The translations under genes were made by a program, and so were the position numbers. Shown here in pieces: positions 34,616 to 44,105 of a DNA stretch of 64,000 nt (position 1 is the stretch's first letter; every line of letters begins with the position of its first letter). Source of the stretch: an uncultured Prevotella sp. (GTDB lineage: Bacteria; Bacteroidota; Bacteroidia; Bacteroidales; Bacteroidaceae). The notes below the pieces were generated by a model. The model saw only the letters and a list, made by a program, of their open reading frames with translations, had not been told where the DNA came from and made no database searches. Where the stretch lies: contig ONAE01000008.1 of NCBI GenBank assembly GCA_900315695.1, forward strand, positions 1 to 64,000, written 5' to 3'.

Positions 34616-36112
34616 ATGCTACAAAAGTCTAAATTGTTTACCAATAAACTGTCTACCAAGATAAGTTTGAAGGTCGTCTCGCTTGTTGCTGCGTTACTCG
34701 CAGTGGCACTCTTTGCGATGCTTCATTTTTCGAGGAAGACCGTTAGGGAAGAAGCGATTTTGAAGGCAGAGCAGACGCTTGACGGTACTGTGGAGCATAT
34801 CGATGAAGTCTTGTTGAGCGTGGAGCAGTCAACTGGTAATATGTATTATAATATGTATTCCCACCTTGATAATCCGGAAATGATGTATGTGTATTGTCGC
34901 AGGCTTATCGAGTCAAATCCTTATATCTCTGGTTGTGCCATTGCGTTTGAGCCCTATTATTATAAGGATCGTGGAGAGCTGTTTATGGCATATTGTCATC
35001 GTTCTGCAACAGGTTCTGCTATTGTGCGTTCTGAGACTTTTGGAAATAAACCTTATAACCAGCAGGTCTGGTACACCGAGCCGATGAAAACGGGTACGCC
35101 TTGTTGGACAGATCCTTTGGAGGATCTTGATCCGAATGATGAGGCTATTACCACCTACTGCTTGCCGATTTACGGCGCTGAAGGGGAACGTATAGGTGTC
35201 GTGGGCGTTGATGTGACCATCAACATGCTTTCACGGATCATACTTTCTGCGAAACCGTCTGAAAACTCCTATAGTATATTGCTGGGTACTGATGGCTCTT
35301 ACCTGGTTCACCCAGACATTAGCCGACGCCTGAATGAGACGGTTTATACACAGCTGGAACAGGGTGCTGATCCTTCGGTGAAAGAGACGGCCGATGCCAT
35401 GATGGCGGGGCAGAAAGGCTATAAGCGCATCAAGAAGGACGGCAAGGACTGTTATGTCTTCTATAAGCCTTTCGTGCGTAATGTCGTTAAGGGGAGGTAT
35501 CAGGGAGACATGGGCTGGAGTGTGGGTGTTGTCTATCCTGAGGATGATATCTTTGGTGCCTATAACCGATTGCTGAGTTATGTGCTGCTGATTGCCATTA
35601 TCGGAATCCTGCTTCTGGCACTTCTTTGTAAGCTTATTATTCATCATAGATTGTTGCCGCTGCTGTTCCTGACAAAATCGGCTCATCGCATTGCAAGTGG
35701 TCATTATGACGAACCGATTCCTGATAGTCACCAACATGATGAGATAGGTCAGTTGCAGAATCACTTCCAGCAGATGCAGTTAACCTTAGCCAAACACGTA
35801 GATGAGTTGGAGAAGTTGAATGTGGAACTGAAGCGACAAGGTGAGAGTCTGCGTGTGGCCTATCATCAGGCACAGGCTGCTGATCGATTGAAGATCTCTT
35901 TCCTCCATAATATGACAAATCAGATGCTCTCACCTGTTCAGTTGATCTCTGAGCAAGTGGATCATCTGTGGCATCTGGAAACGATGAAGCCTGAAGATGT
36001 TGATGTGATGGCTGATGATATCCAGAAACAAGGTGAGGTGATTACGGATCTGCTCAATCATCTGCTTGAACTGTCGAAAGAGACCATGGGAAAGGAGGGG
36101 TATCATGGGTAG
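34616..36112 (+). CDS. Cache-HAMP sensor with degenerate HisKA domain and no kinase domain
   Basis: A 498-residue membrane sensor: first helix about 20-38, periplasmic double-Cache-like domain, second helix about 318-342, HAMP domain about 343-395, coiled coil, then a HisKA-like dimerisation helix. In that helix the position of the phospho-accepting His is Asn (N435, in NMTNQMLSPV). The protein ends without any HATPase domain, so it cannot autophosphorylate. It is homologous to the next gene throughout, including a shared PCWTDP motif in the Cache domain. Its stop overlaps the start of the next gene (ATGGGTAG). It may be a receptor-only partner that forms mixed dimers with the complete kinase. 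Confidence 0.85.
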   Translation: MLQKSKLFTNKLSTKISLKVVSLVAALLAVALFAMLHFSRKTVREEAILKAEQTLDGTVEHIDEVLLSVEQSTGNMYYNMYSHLDNPEMMYVYCRRLIESNPYISGCAIAFEPYYYKDRGELFMAYCHRSATGSAIVRSETFGNKPYNQQVWYTEPMKTGTPCWTDPLEDLDPNDEAITTYCLPIYGAEGERIGVVGVDVTINMLSRIILSAKPSENSYSILLGTDGSYLVHPDISRRLNETVYTQLEQGADPSVKETADAMMAGQKGYKRIKKDGKDCYVFYKPFVRNVVKGRYQGDMGWSVGVVYPEDDIFGAYNRLLSYVLLIAIIGILLLALLCKLIIHHRLLPLLFLTKSAHRIASGHYDEPIPDSHQHDEIGQLQNHFQQMQLTLAKHVDELEKLNVELKRQGESLRVAYHQAQAADRLKISFLHNMTNQMLSPVQLISEQVDHLWHLETMKPEDVDVMADDIQKQGEVITDLLNHLLELSKETMGKEGYHG

Positions 36113-37997
36113 GATACGCAATTCTCTCTCATTGAAGCTTGGAGTCAGTATCCTGTTCCTGTCCTTCCTTGTGTTTGTGGTCTGTTTGGGAGTTATGTTC
36201 TTTCAATCGCGTTTATTACTCCGCAAGCAAGTCGCAGAACATGTCTCCAGCGTGTTGGACAACACGGTGTCGCGTGTCTCGGGCTGTATGACCGCGGTGG
36301 AGACGGCTACCAATGTTAATGGCTGGATGGCACAGGAGTTCCTGAATCCCGATTCTTTATTGAACCTTACCCATCGTGTGGTGTTTTTCAATAGTCATGT
36401 CAATGGCTGTTCCATCACCACAGAGCCGGATGTGTTCCCGGAGCTGGGACCGTTCTCGGCTTATTCCATAAGAGAAGGCGATTCCATTGTGACGACAAGA
36501 GAGGGTGCCTATGACTATTATGATCAGATCTGGTATAAACAACCGAAACAACTGGCGAAGCCTTGTTGGACAGATCCCTTTGATGACTATAATGACAGTT
36601 CCCTTTATACCAAGAATATCATCGCCTCTTATTGCAAGCCCCTTTATATGGATGACGGGCGGTTTATCGGCGTCATTTCTTCTGATTTGGCCTTAAATCG
36701 CCTGAAAGAGGCAATTGCCGACAAGCAACCCTATCCGAATACTTATTTCGTGATGGTTAATAGTGAGGGGCGGTTTATTATCCATCCGGATTCAACCCAA
36801 GAGTTAAATAAAAACATTTTCGAGGATCTTGACCCCGAGAAACAACCTGACCTGATTGCGCTTGGGCATGAGATGACAATAGGTGCCAAAGGTCATATGC
36901 AAGTCTCCGTCAATGGTACGCCATGTCTGGTGTGTTTCCAGCCTGTTCCTGATACCAGATGGTGCCTGGCCTTGGTTATTCCTGACCGGGAGATTCTTCA
37001 TGCTTATTACAGACTCACGAATGTCATTGCTCCTCTGATCATTATCGGTCTGATTGTGATCCTCCTGATCAGTCGGAGAATCGTTGCCCAGGCTATTAAA
37101 CCCCTTTATCAGCTTCTCACGCAATCACAGAAATTGGCTGAGGGAAATTATTCAGAACGGATTCCTCACACGCTGCGTGATGATGCCGTGGGGCGGCTAC
37201 AGAACAGTTTTGCCACCATGCAGGAATCGCTGGATCGTCATGTCTATGATATCAAGAATGTCGCAGAAGAGACCAAAACCAGTAATGAAGAACTGTTGAA
37301 AGCCGCACAGTTGGCGGAAGAAGCAGACCGTCAGAAAACACTTTTTATCCAGAATGTAACCCACCAGATTCGTACGCCTCTTAATATCATCATGGGCTTT
37401 GCCCAGGTGCTGCGTAATAGTCTGGGTGAGATTCCTCATGATGAGGTGAAGAAGATTGTCGAAATGATGGATCATAACACGAAGACGCTCTCACGCATGT
37501 TATTGATGCTTTACGACAGTTCTGATGCTGGCGTTTCCGTTGAGCTCAGTAGTCATAAGAGCGAGATGGTGTCCTGTAATGAGATTGTCTCTCAAAGTAT
37601 TGCTTATACAAGAGAGCACTTTCCAGAGATCAATGTCAGGTTTGAGAGTGATGTGTCCGATACCTATCAGATCCGTACTAGCGGTCTTTACCTGATGCGT
37701 ACGCTGCGCGAACTGCTTTATAATGCGGCCAAATATTCCGATGGGACTGTTGTTTTGGTTAAAGTGTCGGAGGGGGAAAAGAGCGTTCGCTTTATTGTCG
37801 AGGATCATGGGCCTGGCATGTCAGAGAGTTATATAGAGCAGATGTTCAAACCATTTACGAAAGTGAATGAGCTTTCTGAAGGACTTGGTCTTGGTCTGCC
37901 CTTGAGTAAGCGTCATAGCCAGAGTCTGGGAGGTGACTTGTACCTCGATACGACCTATCACGATGGTTGCCGCTTTATTCTTGAATTACCCAAATAA
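36105..37997 (+). CDS. Cache-HAMP sensor histidine kinase
   Basis: A 630-residue complete histidine kinase: membrane helices about 9-32 and 305-323, Cache-type periplasmic sensor with PCWTDP, HAMP about 325-378, HisKA with H420 in NVTHQIRTPLN, and HATPase with N box (ELLYNAAKYS), G1 box (VEDHGPGMS) and G2 box (GLGLGLPLSKR). No response regulator gene is adjacent, so the partner is encoded elsewhere. The start at 36105 overlaps the previous gene by eight bases and is preceded by an unusually good Shine-Dalgarno sequence (GGAGGGG), which suggests coupled translation at a fixed ratio. Confidence 0.92.
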   Translation: MGRIRNSLSLKLGVSILFLSFLVFVVCLGVMFFQSRLLLRKQVAEHVSSVLDNTVSRVSGCMTAVETATNVNGWMAQEFLNPDSLLNLTHRVVFFNSHVNGCSITTEPDVFPELGPFSAYSIREGDSIVTTREGAYDYYDQIWYKQPKQLAKPCWTDPFDDYNDSSLYTKNIIASYCKPLYMDDGRFIGVISSDLALNRLKEAIADKQPYPNTYFVMVNSEGRFIIHPDSTQELNKNIFEDLDPEKQPDLIALGHEMTIGAKGHMQVSVNGTPCLVCFQPVPDTRWCLALVIPDREILHAYYRLTNVIAPLIIIGLIVILLISRRIVAQAIKPLYQLLTQSQKLAEGNYSERIPHTLRDDAVGRLQNSFATMQESLDRHVYDIKNVAEETKTSNEELLKAAQLAEEADRQKTLFIQNVTHQIRTPLNIIMGFAQVLRNSLGEIPHDEVKKIVEMMDHNTKTLSRMLLMLYDSSDAGVSVELSSHKSEMVSCNEIVSQSIAYTREHFPEINVRFESDVSDTYQIRTSGLYLMRTLRELLYNAAKYSDGTVVLVKVSEGEKSVRFIVEDHGPGMSESYIEQMFKPFTKVNELSEGLGLGLPLSKRHSQSLGGDLYLDTTYHDGCRFILELPK

Positions 37998-38028
37998 TGA
38001 TAATAACGATAGATCAGAAGCATATTGC

Positions 38029-39471
38029 ATGAAATTATATTCCGATGAAGAACTGGCTGAGTTGCTGGATCAGGAAATTTTCCACCAGATCAGTGAGGCT
38101 GCAGACCGTTTGGGTCTGGAGTGCTATGTTGTTGGTGGCTATGTGAGAGATATCTTTCTGGAACGTCCCTCCAACGATATTGACGTGGTGGTCGTAGGCA
38201 GCGGCATTGCCGTAGCAGCAGAATTGAAGCGGATGGTAGGTAAGAAAGCCCACCTGTCTGTTTTCAAAAATTTTGGTACTGCCCAAGTGAAGTTCCGTCA
38301 GAAGGGTAGGGAGTATGAGGTGGAGTTCGTGGGGGCACGGAAAGAGAGCTACAGCCACGATTCCCGCAAGCCTGTTGTTGAAGACGGAACATTGGAAGAC
38401 GACCAGAACCGTCGTGACTTCACCATCAATGCCATGGCCATCTGTCTGAATTGCCAACGTTTCGGGGAACTTGTCGATCCGTTTAACGGACTGGCCGACC
38501 TGGAGGATGGTATCATCGCCACGCCCTTGGAACCGGATGTCACTTTTTCTGATGATCCCCTGCGTATGATGCGATGCGTGAGATTCGCCACCCAGCTTAA
38601 CTTCCAGATAGAAGAAGAGACGTATGTGGCCCTTGAGCGCATGGCAGACAGAATCCGTATCGTGAGTGGCGAACGTATTAAGGATGAACTCAACAAGATT
38701 ATCTTGGCGGCTCATCCCAGCATCGGCTTCGACTATTTGCAGCGTTGCGGACTGCTGCAGATCATCCTGCCAGAACTGGCTGCCCTTGATATCGTGGAAC
38801 AGAAGAACGGGCGTGCTCATAAGAATAATTTCTACCACACCCTTGAAGTGCTTGAGAACGTGGCGGTACAGTCGGATAACCTGTGGCTGCGTTGGGCTGC
38901 CTTGATGCATGACATCGGCAAGACCAGGTCAAAGCGCTGGGATCCTTCCATCGGATGGACCTTCCATAATCATAATCTCATTGGTGCGAAGATGGTGCCG
39001 CAGATATTCCGTCGGCTGATGCTCCCCATGGATATGAAGATGAAGTATGTTCAGAAACTCGTCGATCTTCACATGCGTCCAATAGCCATCGCTGATGATG
39101 AAGTCACCGATTCCGCTGTCCGTCGTCTGATGAATGATGCCGGTGAGGATATTGATGACCTGATGACCCTCTGTGAGGCGGACATCACCTCTAAGAACGA
39201 GGTGCGCAAGAAACTGTTCCTTGAGAATTTCCGTATGGTGCGTGAGAAACTTGCTGATTTGAAAGCCAAGGATTATGTACGCTTGCTGCAACCGGTTATC
39301 GATGGTAATGAGATTATGGAACTTTTCCACTTGAAACCCAGTCGTGAGGTGGGGGTGCTGAAGCAGTATCTCAAGGATGCCGTTCTTGACAATAAGGTCG
39401 AAAATGAACGTGAACCGTTGATGCAGTTGTTGTTGGAGAAAGCCCGTGAGATGGGGCTGTCACCAGCGTGA
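38029..39471 (+). CDS. CCA tRNA nucleotidyltransferase / poly(A) polymerase family protein with HD domain
   Basis: A 480-residue nucleotidyltransferase of the class II CCA-adding type, which repairs or adds the 3' CCA end of tRNA. The catalytic site has GGYVRDIFL followed by NDIDVVV (metal-binding Asp pair), then RRDFTINAM and DPLRMMRCVRFA. The C-terminal half carries an HD phosphohydrolase domain with LMHDIGKTR. A frame is open upstream into the kinase gene, but ATG 38029 gives MKLYSDEEL and clears the kinase stop by 31 bases. No separate promoter is evident, so it may share the kinase transcript. Confidence 0.9.
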   Translation: MKLYSDEELAELLDQEIFHQISEAADRLGLECYVVGGYVRDIFLERPSNDIDVVVVGSGIAVAAELKRMVGKKAHLSVFKNFGTAQVKFRQKGREYEVEFVGARKESYSHDSRKPVVEDGTLEDDQNRRDFTINAMAICLNCQRFGELVDPFNGLADLEDGIIATPLEPDVTFSDDPLRMMRCVRFATQLNFQIEEETYVALERMADRIRIVSGERIKDELNKIILAAHPSIGFDYLQRCGLLQIILPELAALDIVEQKNGRAHKNNFYHTLEVLENVAVQSDNLWLRWAALMHDIGKTRSKRWDPSIGWTFHNHNLIGAKMVPQIFRRLMLPMDMKMKYVQKLVDLHMRPIAIADDEVTDSAVRRLMNDAGEDIDDLMTLCEADITSKNEVRKKLFLENFRMVREKLADLKAKDYVRLLQPVIDGNEIMELFHLKPSREVGVLKQYLKDAVLDNKVENEREPLMQLLLEKAREMGLSPA

Positions 39472-39569
39472 TGTCTAATTTGGTATGTCTAAAAAGGTAT
39501 ATTTTGACGTTGGATATCGGAACAGGTCTTCTATAAAAGTCTAATAGCCAATAAACTTTGTTAAAATCC

Positions 39570-39602
39570 ATATATCTGTAGATATATTTTTCGTACCTTT
39601 GC
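39570..39602 (+). promoter_or_regulatory. Promoter and candidate operator of the RND efflux operon
   Basis: TACCTTTGC lies at 39594-39602. Over the -33 position sits the perfect inverted repeat ATATATC-TGTA-GATATAT (39570-39587), a plausible operator for a repressor. No regulator gene is adjacent. The remaining spacer (39472-39569) shows only A/T-rich sequence. Confidence 0.55.
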
Positions 39603-39634
39603 ACGTCGGAAAATTCTAATATGCAAAAATAGGT

Positions 39635-40813
39635 ATGAAAATGAAGAAAGTTTTGATGTTTGCTGCCGCCTCGATGTTGTTGGCATCGTGTGGAGGTGGT
39701 GGCGGTCGCCCTTCGTTTGGCGACAATGAGTTTCCTGTTGTGACAGTGGGTACATCAAGCACCACGATGCAATCCACTTATCCTGCCATTATCAAGGGCG
39801 TACAGGATGTGGAAATTCATCCGAAGGTGCAGGGATTTATTACCCAGATTAATGTGAAGGAAGGTCAGACGGTAAGTGCCGAACAGGTGCTTTTCGTCTT
39901 AGACAACGTGACTTATCAGGCTCAGGTGCGTCAGGCACAGGCTCAGGTGAATACGGCTACAGCTGCATTAAACACGGCTAAGTTGACATACGATAACTCT
40001 CAGAAACTGTTCGAGAGCGGTGTGATCGGTGATTATGAGCTTCAGTCGTCTAAGAACAGCTACGAGAGTGCTGTGGCTAATCTGGCAGCAACTCAGGCAA
40101 GTCTGGCTTCTGCCAAGGAGATGCTGAGCTTCTGCTATGTGAAAAGCCCAGCCTCCGGTGTCGTCGGTTCTCTGCCCCTAAAGGTTGGTACACTTGTCAG
40201 TGCAAGTAATACGCTGACCACAGTCTCTAACATCAGTTCTATGGAAGTTTATTTCTCTATGACTGAGAAGGACGTGATAGCTATGGGTAAAAACGCAGGT
40301 GGCTTGGCAGGTGCCATCGAAGCTATGCCTGCCGTGAAGCTGAGGCTGGCTGATGGAACGGAGTATGGTCAGGAAGGCCGTGTCACCAAGATGAGCGGTG
40401 TGATCGATCCTACCACCGGTTCTGTACAGATCATCGCCGTGTTCCCCAATGCAGGGAAAGTGCTGAAGAGTGGTGGCTCAGGTGCGATCATCATCCCTCA
40501 CAGCAATAGCGATGCTATCATTATCTCCCAGAGCTGTGTGTCTGAGGTGCAGGACAAGAAGTTTGTCTATGTCCTCGATAAGGATAACAAGGTGAAATAC
40601 ACCGAGATCAAGGTTGATCCCCAGAACGATGGTAACACCTATATCGTGACCGAGGGTCTGAAGGCTGGTGACAAGTATATCACCAATGGTATTACCAAGC
40701 TTCATGATGGCATGGAGATTGTTCCCATTACGCCGGAGAAGTATCAGCAGAAGATTGCTGACCAGGCAAAGGCGATGAGTGCCGGCGACATTGTGGGAGC
40801 GATGAAGAAGTAA
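39635..40813 (+). CDS. RND efflux periplasmic adaptor (membrane fusion) lipoprotein
   Basis: A 392-residue adaptor with a lipobox (LLASC, Cys 19) and a glycine-rich stretch after the Cys. A lipoyl-like half (VEIHPKVQGFITQINVKEGQTV), a coiled-coil hairpin (about 90-170) with QAQVNTATAALNTA repeats, and a beta-barrel domain with PTTGSVQIIAVFPN follow. It bridges the inner-membrane pump and the outer-membrane channel. A second ATG two codons later is also possible. It is the first gene of a four-gene operon. Confidence 0.93.
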   Translation: MKMKKVLMFAAASMLLASCGGGGGRPSFGDNEFPVVTVGTSSTTMQSTYPAIIKGVQDVEIHPKVQGFITQINVKEGQTVSAEQVLFVLDNVTYQAQVRQAQAQVNTATAALNTAKLTYDNSQKLFESGVIGDYELQSSKNSYESAVANLAATQASLASAKEMLSFCYVKSPASGVVGSLPLKVGTLVSASNTLTTVSNISSMEVYFSMTEKDVIAMGKNAGGLAGAIEAMPAVKLRLADGTEYGQEGRVTKMSGVIDPTTGSVQIIAVFPNAGKVLKSGGSGAIIIPHSNSDAIIISQSCVSEVQDKKFVYVLDKDNKVKYTEIKVDPQNDGNTYIVTEGLKAGDKYITNGITKLHDGMEIVPITPEKYQQKIADQAKAMSAGDIVGAMKK

Positions 40814-40849
40814 AAAAGGTAAAAAGGTGAAAAAGTAAAAAGGTAAAAT
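40814..40849 (+). repeat. Purine-rich direct repeats between efflux genes
   Basis: The spacer is built from variants of GGTAAAAAGGTGAAAAAGTAAAAA. Similar words occur before the gene at 26380 and, reversed, before the PPIase gene. It is probably slippage-derived low-complexity DNA that serves as an unstructured ribosome approach. Confidence 0.5.
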
Positions 40850-43800
40850 ATGACTTTTACAACATTTATCAAACGTCCGGTACTCTCGACGGTGATCTCT
40901 ATAGCCATCGTCTTGCTAGGTTTTATCGGCCTGGTGTCGTTGCCTATTGAGCAGTATCCGAATATTGCGCCGCCTACTGTCGTCGTGCAGACCCAGTACC
41001 CCGGTGCTGACGCCGAGACCGTGAAGAATTCCGTGATCACGCCGCTTGAGGAGAGTATCAACGGTGTGGAAGGTATGGACTATATGACCTCTACGGCATC
41101 TGCCGGTTCAGCACAGATCCAGATCCTGTTCCGTCAGGGTATCAATGCCGATATGTGTGCCGTGAACGTGCAGAACCGTGTGTCGCAGGCTCAGGCGCTG
41201 TTGCCTGCCGAGGTGACACGTGTGGGTGTGACGGTGACGAAGCGTCAGTCCTCTCAGGTGATCATGTACACCTTGACATCTGATGGACGTTATGACGACC
41301 AGTTCCTGACGAACTATGCCAATATCAACATCATACCGGCCTTGAAGCGTATCCAGGGTGTGGGTGATGTGATGAGCCCTGGTATGAAAACCTACTCGAT
41401 GCGTATCTGGCTGAAGCCTGATGTGATGAAGCAGCATGGTCTGATGCCAAGTGATATTGCCAACCTGATGGCAGAACAGAATATCGAGGCTGCTCCAGGT
41501 ACCTTTGGCGAACAGTCGGATGTGGCTTTTGAGTATTCTCTGCGCTATACTGGTCGTTTGAAGACGCCGGAGGAGTTTGGTAACATCATCGTTCAGAGTA
41601 AGCCCGATGGTACGACACTGAAACTGAAGGATGTAGCCCGTATTGAGTTGGGCGGATTGATGTATTCCGTCTCGATGAGAAACAACAACCTGCCCTCTGT
41701 GATGGGTATGGTACAGCAGATTGCCGGTTCTAACGCTAACGATATCGCCAAGCAGGTGAAGGCTGAGCTTGATGAACAGGCGAAGCTCTTCCCGCCGGGC
41801 ATGATCTATAAGATCAACTACGACGTGACCGAGTTCCTCTATGCCTCTATCGAGGAGGTGGTGTTCACGCTCTTCATGACGCTGGCACTCGTGTTCTTCG
41901 TGGTGTATATCTTCCTGCAGGATATGCGTTCTACGCTGATCCCGCTGATTGCCGTACCTGTATCTCTGATCGGTACGTTCTTCTTCCTCAATGTGATGGG
42001 ATTCTCCATCAACCTGCTGGTACTCTCCGCCTTGCTGTTGGCTATCGCCATTGTGGTGGATGATGCTATCGTGGTGGTTGAGGCTGTGCATGCCAAGTTG
42101 GATCAGGGTTATAAGTCACCGCTCACAGCCTCTATCGATGCCATGAATGAGATCTCTGGCGCCATCATCTCCATCACTCTTGTGATGGCAGCTGTGTTCG
42201 TGCCGGTATCATTTATCGGTGGAACCTCAGGCTCGTTCTATCGTGAGTTCGGTGTGACGATGGCTGTCAGCATTATCATCTCAGCTCTGAATGCCCTGAC
42301 GCTGTCGCCTGCGCTTTGTGCCATCTTCCTGAAACCTCATGAGGAGGGCCATGAAAAGAAGCTGTCGCGTGTCGATCGTTTCCACCAGTCTTTCAACGTA
42401 GCTTTCGATACCACTATCGGTAAGTATAAGAATATCTTGGAGAAACTGGTGCGCAAGCCGCTGGCTATCATTGCTACGGTATTGGTAGGTATTGTGGTGA
42501 TGGGTATTATGATGTTTACCACCAAGAGTGGTCTGGTGCCTGACGAGGATACGGGTACTATCTTCTGTACCATCTCGATGCCGCCTGCCACCTCTGTGGC
42601 CCGTACGCGTCAGATCATAGATGAGGTTGACTCCATCCTGGCTGCCGACCCGGCTATCATGAGTCGTGAGCAGATTCAGGGTTACAACTTCATTGCAGGT
42701 GCCGGTTCCGATCAGGCCACGTTTATTATGAAACTAAAGCCGTTTAGTGAGCGTCAGAAGGGTCTGTGGTGGAAGATCAGCGGATTGTGGGAAGGCGACG
42801 GTATCTATCGTTTCTTCCTCAACCCTTATGATGCCACGGGTGTGATTGCCCAGATCTTTATCAAGACAGCTCATATCAAGGATGCCTCGATTCTGGCATT
42901 CTCGCCCCCAATGATTCCTGGTTTCTCTGCCAACTCGGGTATCTCGCTCGTGATGCAGGACCGTACGGGTGGTGACCTGACGAAGTTCTATAATATCGTG
43001 AAGGACTTCATTGCAGAGCTGAACAAGCGTCCGGAGTTCCAGATGGCTCAGACCTCTTATAACCCGAACTATCCGCAATATATGGTGAACGTGAATGTGG
43101 CCAAGTGTAAGCAGAGCGGCATCTCGCCTGCTACCGTACTCTCTACGTTGCAGGGTTACTATGGTGGTCTCTATGCCTCCAACTTCAATGCCTATGGTAA
43201 GCTCTATCGTGTGATGATCCAGGGAGCACCCGAGACCCGTATGACGGAGGCTTCACTCAATAGTATATATGTACGCACATCCGCAGGAATGGCTCCTGTC
43301 AAGGAGTTCTGTAATCTGGAGCGTGTCTACGGACCTTCGAACATCAACCGTTTCAACCTGTTTACTTCTATTAACGTGACGGGTACGGTGGCCAACGGCT
43401 ACTCTACTGGTGAGGCTATTCAGGCCATCCACGACATTGCTGCCGACATGTTGCCAGCAGGTTACACCTACGATTTCTCGGGTCTGACCCGTGAGGAGGC
43501 TAAGGCTTCGAATACGACTGGTGTGATCTTCCTGCTGTGCTTCATCTTCATCTACCTGATTCTGTCGGCACAGTACGAGTCATACATCCTGCCACTGTCA
43601 GTATTGCTGTCTGTACCTTTCGGACTGGCAGGCTGTTTCCTGTTTACCAATCTCTTCGGGCATGCTAACGATATCTACATGCAGATTTCGCTGATCATGC
43701 TGATTGGTCTGTTGGCAAAGAACGCCATTCTGATTGTGCAGTTCGCCCTTGAGCGTCGTCAGACGGGTATGGCCATCTCGTGGTCTGCCGTACTGGGCGC

Positions 43801-44104
43801 CGCAGCCCGTCTGCGTCCTATCCTGATGACTTCGTTGGCAATGGTCATTGGTCTGTTGCCAATGATGTTTGCCTCAGGCGTCGGTAAGAATGGTAACCAG
43901 ACGCTGGGTGCTGCTGCCGTGGGCGGTATGCTCATCGGTACCATCCTGCAGATCTTCGTCGTTCCTACGCTGTTCGTTATCTTCCAATCTATCCAGGAGA
44001 AGATCAGACCGCTGAAGTTCGAGGATGAGGAGAATGCCGAGGTTGCAGCCGAACTGGCCCAGTATGCACATGCGAAACCCGTTGATTATGAAATAGAGAA
44101 GTAA
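40850..44104 (+). CDS. RND multidrug efflux transporter (HAE1 family)
   Basis: A 1084-residue inner-membrane pump of the AcrB/MexB type with twelve helices and two large periplasmic loops. It begins FIKRPVLSTVISIAIVLLG. The proton-relay Asp pair is in AIVVDDAIVVVEAVH (near residue 402), and the Lys of the relay is in GLLAKNAILIVQF. The C-terminal helix block GRIRPILMTS-like region reads RLRPILMTSLAMVIGLLP. Substrates are probably hydrophobic drugs or bile salts, as for homologues. It is followed two bases later by the outer-membrane factor. Confidence 0.96.
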   Translation: MTFTTFIKRPVLSTVISIAIVLLGFIGLVSLPIEQYPNIAPPTVVVQTQYPGADAETVKNSVITPLEESINGVEGMDYMTSTASAGSAQIQILFRQGINADMCAVNVQNRVSQAQALLPAEVTRVGVTVTKRQSSQVIMYTLTSDGRYDDQFLTNYANINIIPALKRIQGVGDVMSPGMKTYSMRIWLKPDVMKQHGLMPSDIANLMAEQNIEAAPGTFGEQSDVAFEYSLRYTGRLKTPEEFGNIIVQSKPDGTTLKLKDVARIELGGLMYSVSMRNNNLPSVMGMVQQIAGSNANDIAKQVKAELDEQAKLFPPGMIYKINYDVTEFLYASIEEVVFTLFMTLALVFFVVYIFLQDMRSTLIPLIAVPVSLIGTFFFLNVMGFSINLLVLSALLLAIAIVVDDAIVVVEAVHAKLDQGYKSPLTASIDAMNEISGAIISITLVMAAVFVPVSFIGGTSGSFYREFGVTMAVSIIISALNALTLSPALCAIFLKPHEEGHEKKLSRVDRFHQSFNVAFDTTIGKYKNILEKLVRKPLAIIATVLVGIVVMGIMMFTTKSGLVPDEDTGTIFCTISMPPATSVARTRQIIDEVDSILAADPAIMSREQIQGYNFIAGAGSDQATFIMKLKPFSERQKGLWWKISGLWEGDGIYRFFLNPYDATGVIAQIFIKTAHIKDASILAFSPPMIPGFSANSGISLVMQDRTGGDLTKFYNIVKDFIAELNKRPEFQMAQTSYNPNYPQYMVNVNVAKCKQSGISPATVLSTLQGYYGGLYASNFNAYGKLYRVMIQGAPETRMTEASLNSIYVRTSAGMAPVKEFCNLERVYGPSNINRFNLFTSINVTGTVANGYSTGEAIQAIHDIAADMLPAGYTYDFSGLTREEAKASNTTGVIFLLCFIFIYLILSAQYESYILPLSVLLSVPFGLAGCFLFTNLFGHANDIYMQISLIMLIGLLAKNAILIVQFALERRQTGMAISWSAVLGAAARLRPILMTSLAMVIGLLPMMFASGVGKNGNQTLGAAAVGGMLIGTILQIFVVPTLFVIFQSIQEKIRPLKFEDEENAEVAAELAQYAHAKPVDYEIEK

Positions 44105-44105
44105 T

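Noticed and set aside
41108..42091. His-rich minus-strand frame within the RND pump gene
   Set aside because: Its His richness reflects the antisense of ATG/GTG-rich pump codons. The pump is intact on the plus strand.
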